Source: Corynebacterium lizhenjunii (GTDB lineage: Bacteria; Actinomycetota; Actinomycetes; Mycobacteriales; Mycobacteriaceae). From it: DNA of 64,000 bases. The notes beneath the pieces were generated by a model. It worked only from the letters and a program-made list of their open reading frames with translations, ran no database searches and was not told where the DNA came from. Shown here piece after piece: positions 63,503 through 64,000 of the stretch. Location: positions 1,302,001 through 1,366,000 of the forward strand of contig NZ_CP064954.1 in NCBI RefSeq assembly GCF_011038655.2. Reading direction: 5' to 3'. A program made the translations under genes and the position numbers. Position 1 is the stretch's first letter. Every line of letters begins with the position of its first letter.

Positions 63503-64000
63503 TTATAAACTTTCCAAGAAGCTCAGGATGTCCCCGACAACCTGCTGGGGTGTGCGCCCATCTGTGCGCGCACGGTAGTCCGCGACCTCCTGGTAGTACA
63601 CCCGGCGCTGTTCCAACAGGTTCCGGTAGTGTGCCAGGGGATCCTCGGCATAGAGCACCGGCCGGGTAGTAGACCTTTGGGTCCGACGGGTGCCTTCTTC
63701 TGCAGAGACATCAATGAGCACCACCGTCATCGCCTCTAGCAGGTCGCGCGTAGCCTGCGAGAGCACCGCGCCACCTCCCAGGCTGACCACGCCGTTGGAC
63801 TCCAGCGCGCGGGCGACATAGCGTTCCTCAATCTCTCGAAACGCGGGCTCACCCTCTTCGGCGAAGATTTCTCCGCATGTGCGCCCTTCGCCGCCCTCAA
63901 TAAGATCGTCTGAGTCCACCAGTTCACAGTTAAGCGCCCGGGACAAGCGGCGCCCAATTGTGGATTTACCAGCGCCCGGCGGCCCCACCAACACCACGCG
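63503..64000 (-). CDS. aroK: Shikimate kinase (partial, N-terminus outside window)
   Basis: Phosphorylates shikimate. P-loop [14 protein letters not shown], the DSDDLIE motif and GGGAVLS shikimate-binding loop are visible. The first in-window codon (Arg) precedes VVLVGPPG, so the true start lies just beyond the right edge; the internal GTG at 63997 is probably not the start. C-terminus complete. Confidence 0.93.
   Translation of the reverse strand, partial: RVVLVGPPGAGKSTIGRRLSRALNCELVDSDDLIEGGEGRTCGEIFAEEGEPAFREIEERYVARALESNGVVSLGGGAVLSQATRDLLEAMTVVLIDVSAEEGTRRTQRSTTRPVLYAEDPLAHYRNLLEQRRVYYQEVADYRARTDGRTPQQVVGDILSFLESL

Overview
The window is an ordinary chromosomal segment of a Corynebacterium. 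The evidence is gene order and protein content: the order suf cluster / mptB / ABC exporter / ctaA / qor / ctaB / tkt-tal-zwf-opcA-pgl / secG / tpi-pgk-gap / whiA-yvcK-rapZ-uvrC / rib cluster / rpe-rsmB-fmt-def-priA / metK-coaBC-rpoZ-gmk-mihF / pyrF-carBA-pyrCBR / nusB-efp-pepQ / aroQ-aroB-aroK matches, from memory, the block around cg1756-cg1829 of C. glutamicum. High GC, GTG/TTG starts and probable leaderless genes fit. I saw no tRNA, rRNA, IS element, prophage or CRISPR array.

Layout. 1-1527 (minus): the cut-off start of an ECF-type S component, then a nucleoside hydrolase. 1528-9565 (minus): an ABC-F ATPase and the SUF iron-sulfur operon sufR-B-D-C-S-U-T, headed by a perfect palindrome that is probably the SufR operator. 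9726-15269 (plus): mannosyltransferase MptB, a two-gene ABC exporter, heme A synthase, quinone oxidoreductase. 15394-16338 (minus): heme O synthase. 16562-23162 (plus): the pentose-phosphate operon. 23261-26776 (minus): secG and the lower-glycolysis operon, without the ppc gene that sits between secG and tpi in C. glutamicum. 27123-42389 (minus): WhiA/YvcK/RapZ, UvrC, riboflavin synthesis, rpe, formyl-Met processing and a degenerate PriA. 42427-46481 (minus): metK with a McbR-type operator, coaBC, rpoZ, gmk, mihF. 46736-55206 (minus): the whole de novo UMP operon under PyrR, with a PyrR-binding-loop-like hairpin just before the pyrR ribosome binding site. 55478-59214 (plus): an SRPBCC-epimerase fusion and four small tandem YbjN-like genes. 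59211-64000 (minus): nusB, efp, pepQ, aroQ, aroB and the cut-off aroK.

Most genes are core metabolism, so novelty is limited. The best leads are the four-gene YbjN-like array, which reads as a duplicated two-gene unit (A-B-A'-B'); the regulatory sites for PyrR, McbR and SufR; a stem-loop at the 5' end of the mihF transcript; several probably leaderless genes; the absent ppc; and low-complexity insertions in SufD, RsmB, CoaBC and NusB. Several start codons were moved inward from the longest reading frame on the basis of ribosome binding sites or family N-termini. No database search was possible.
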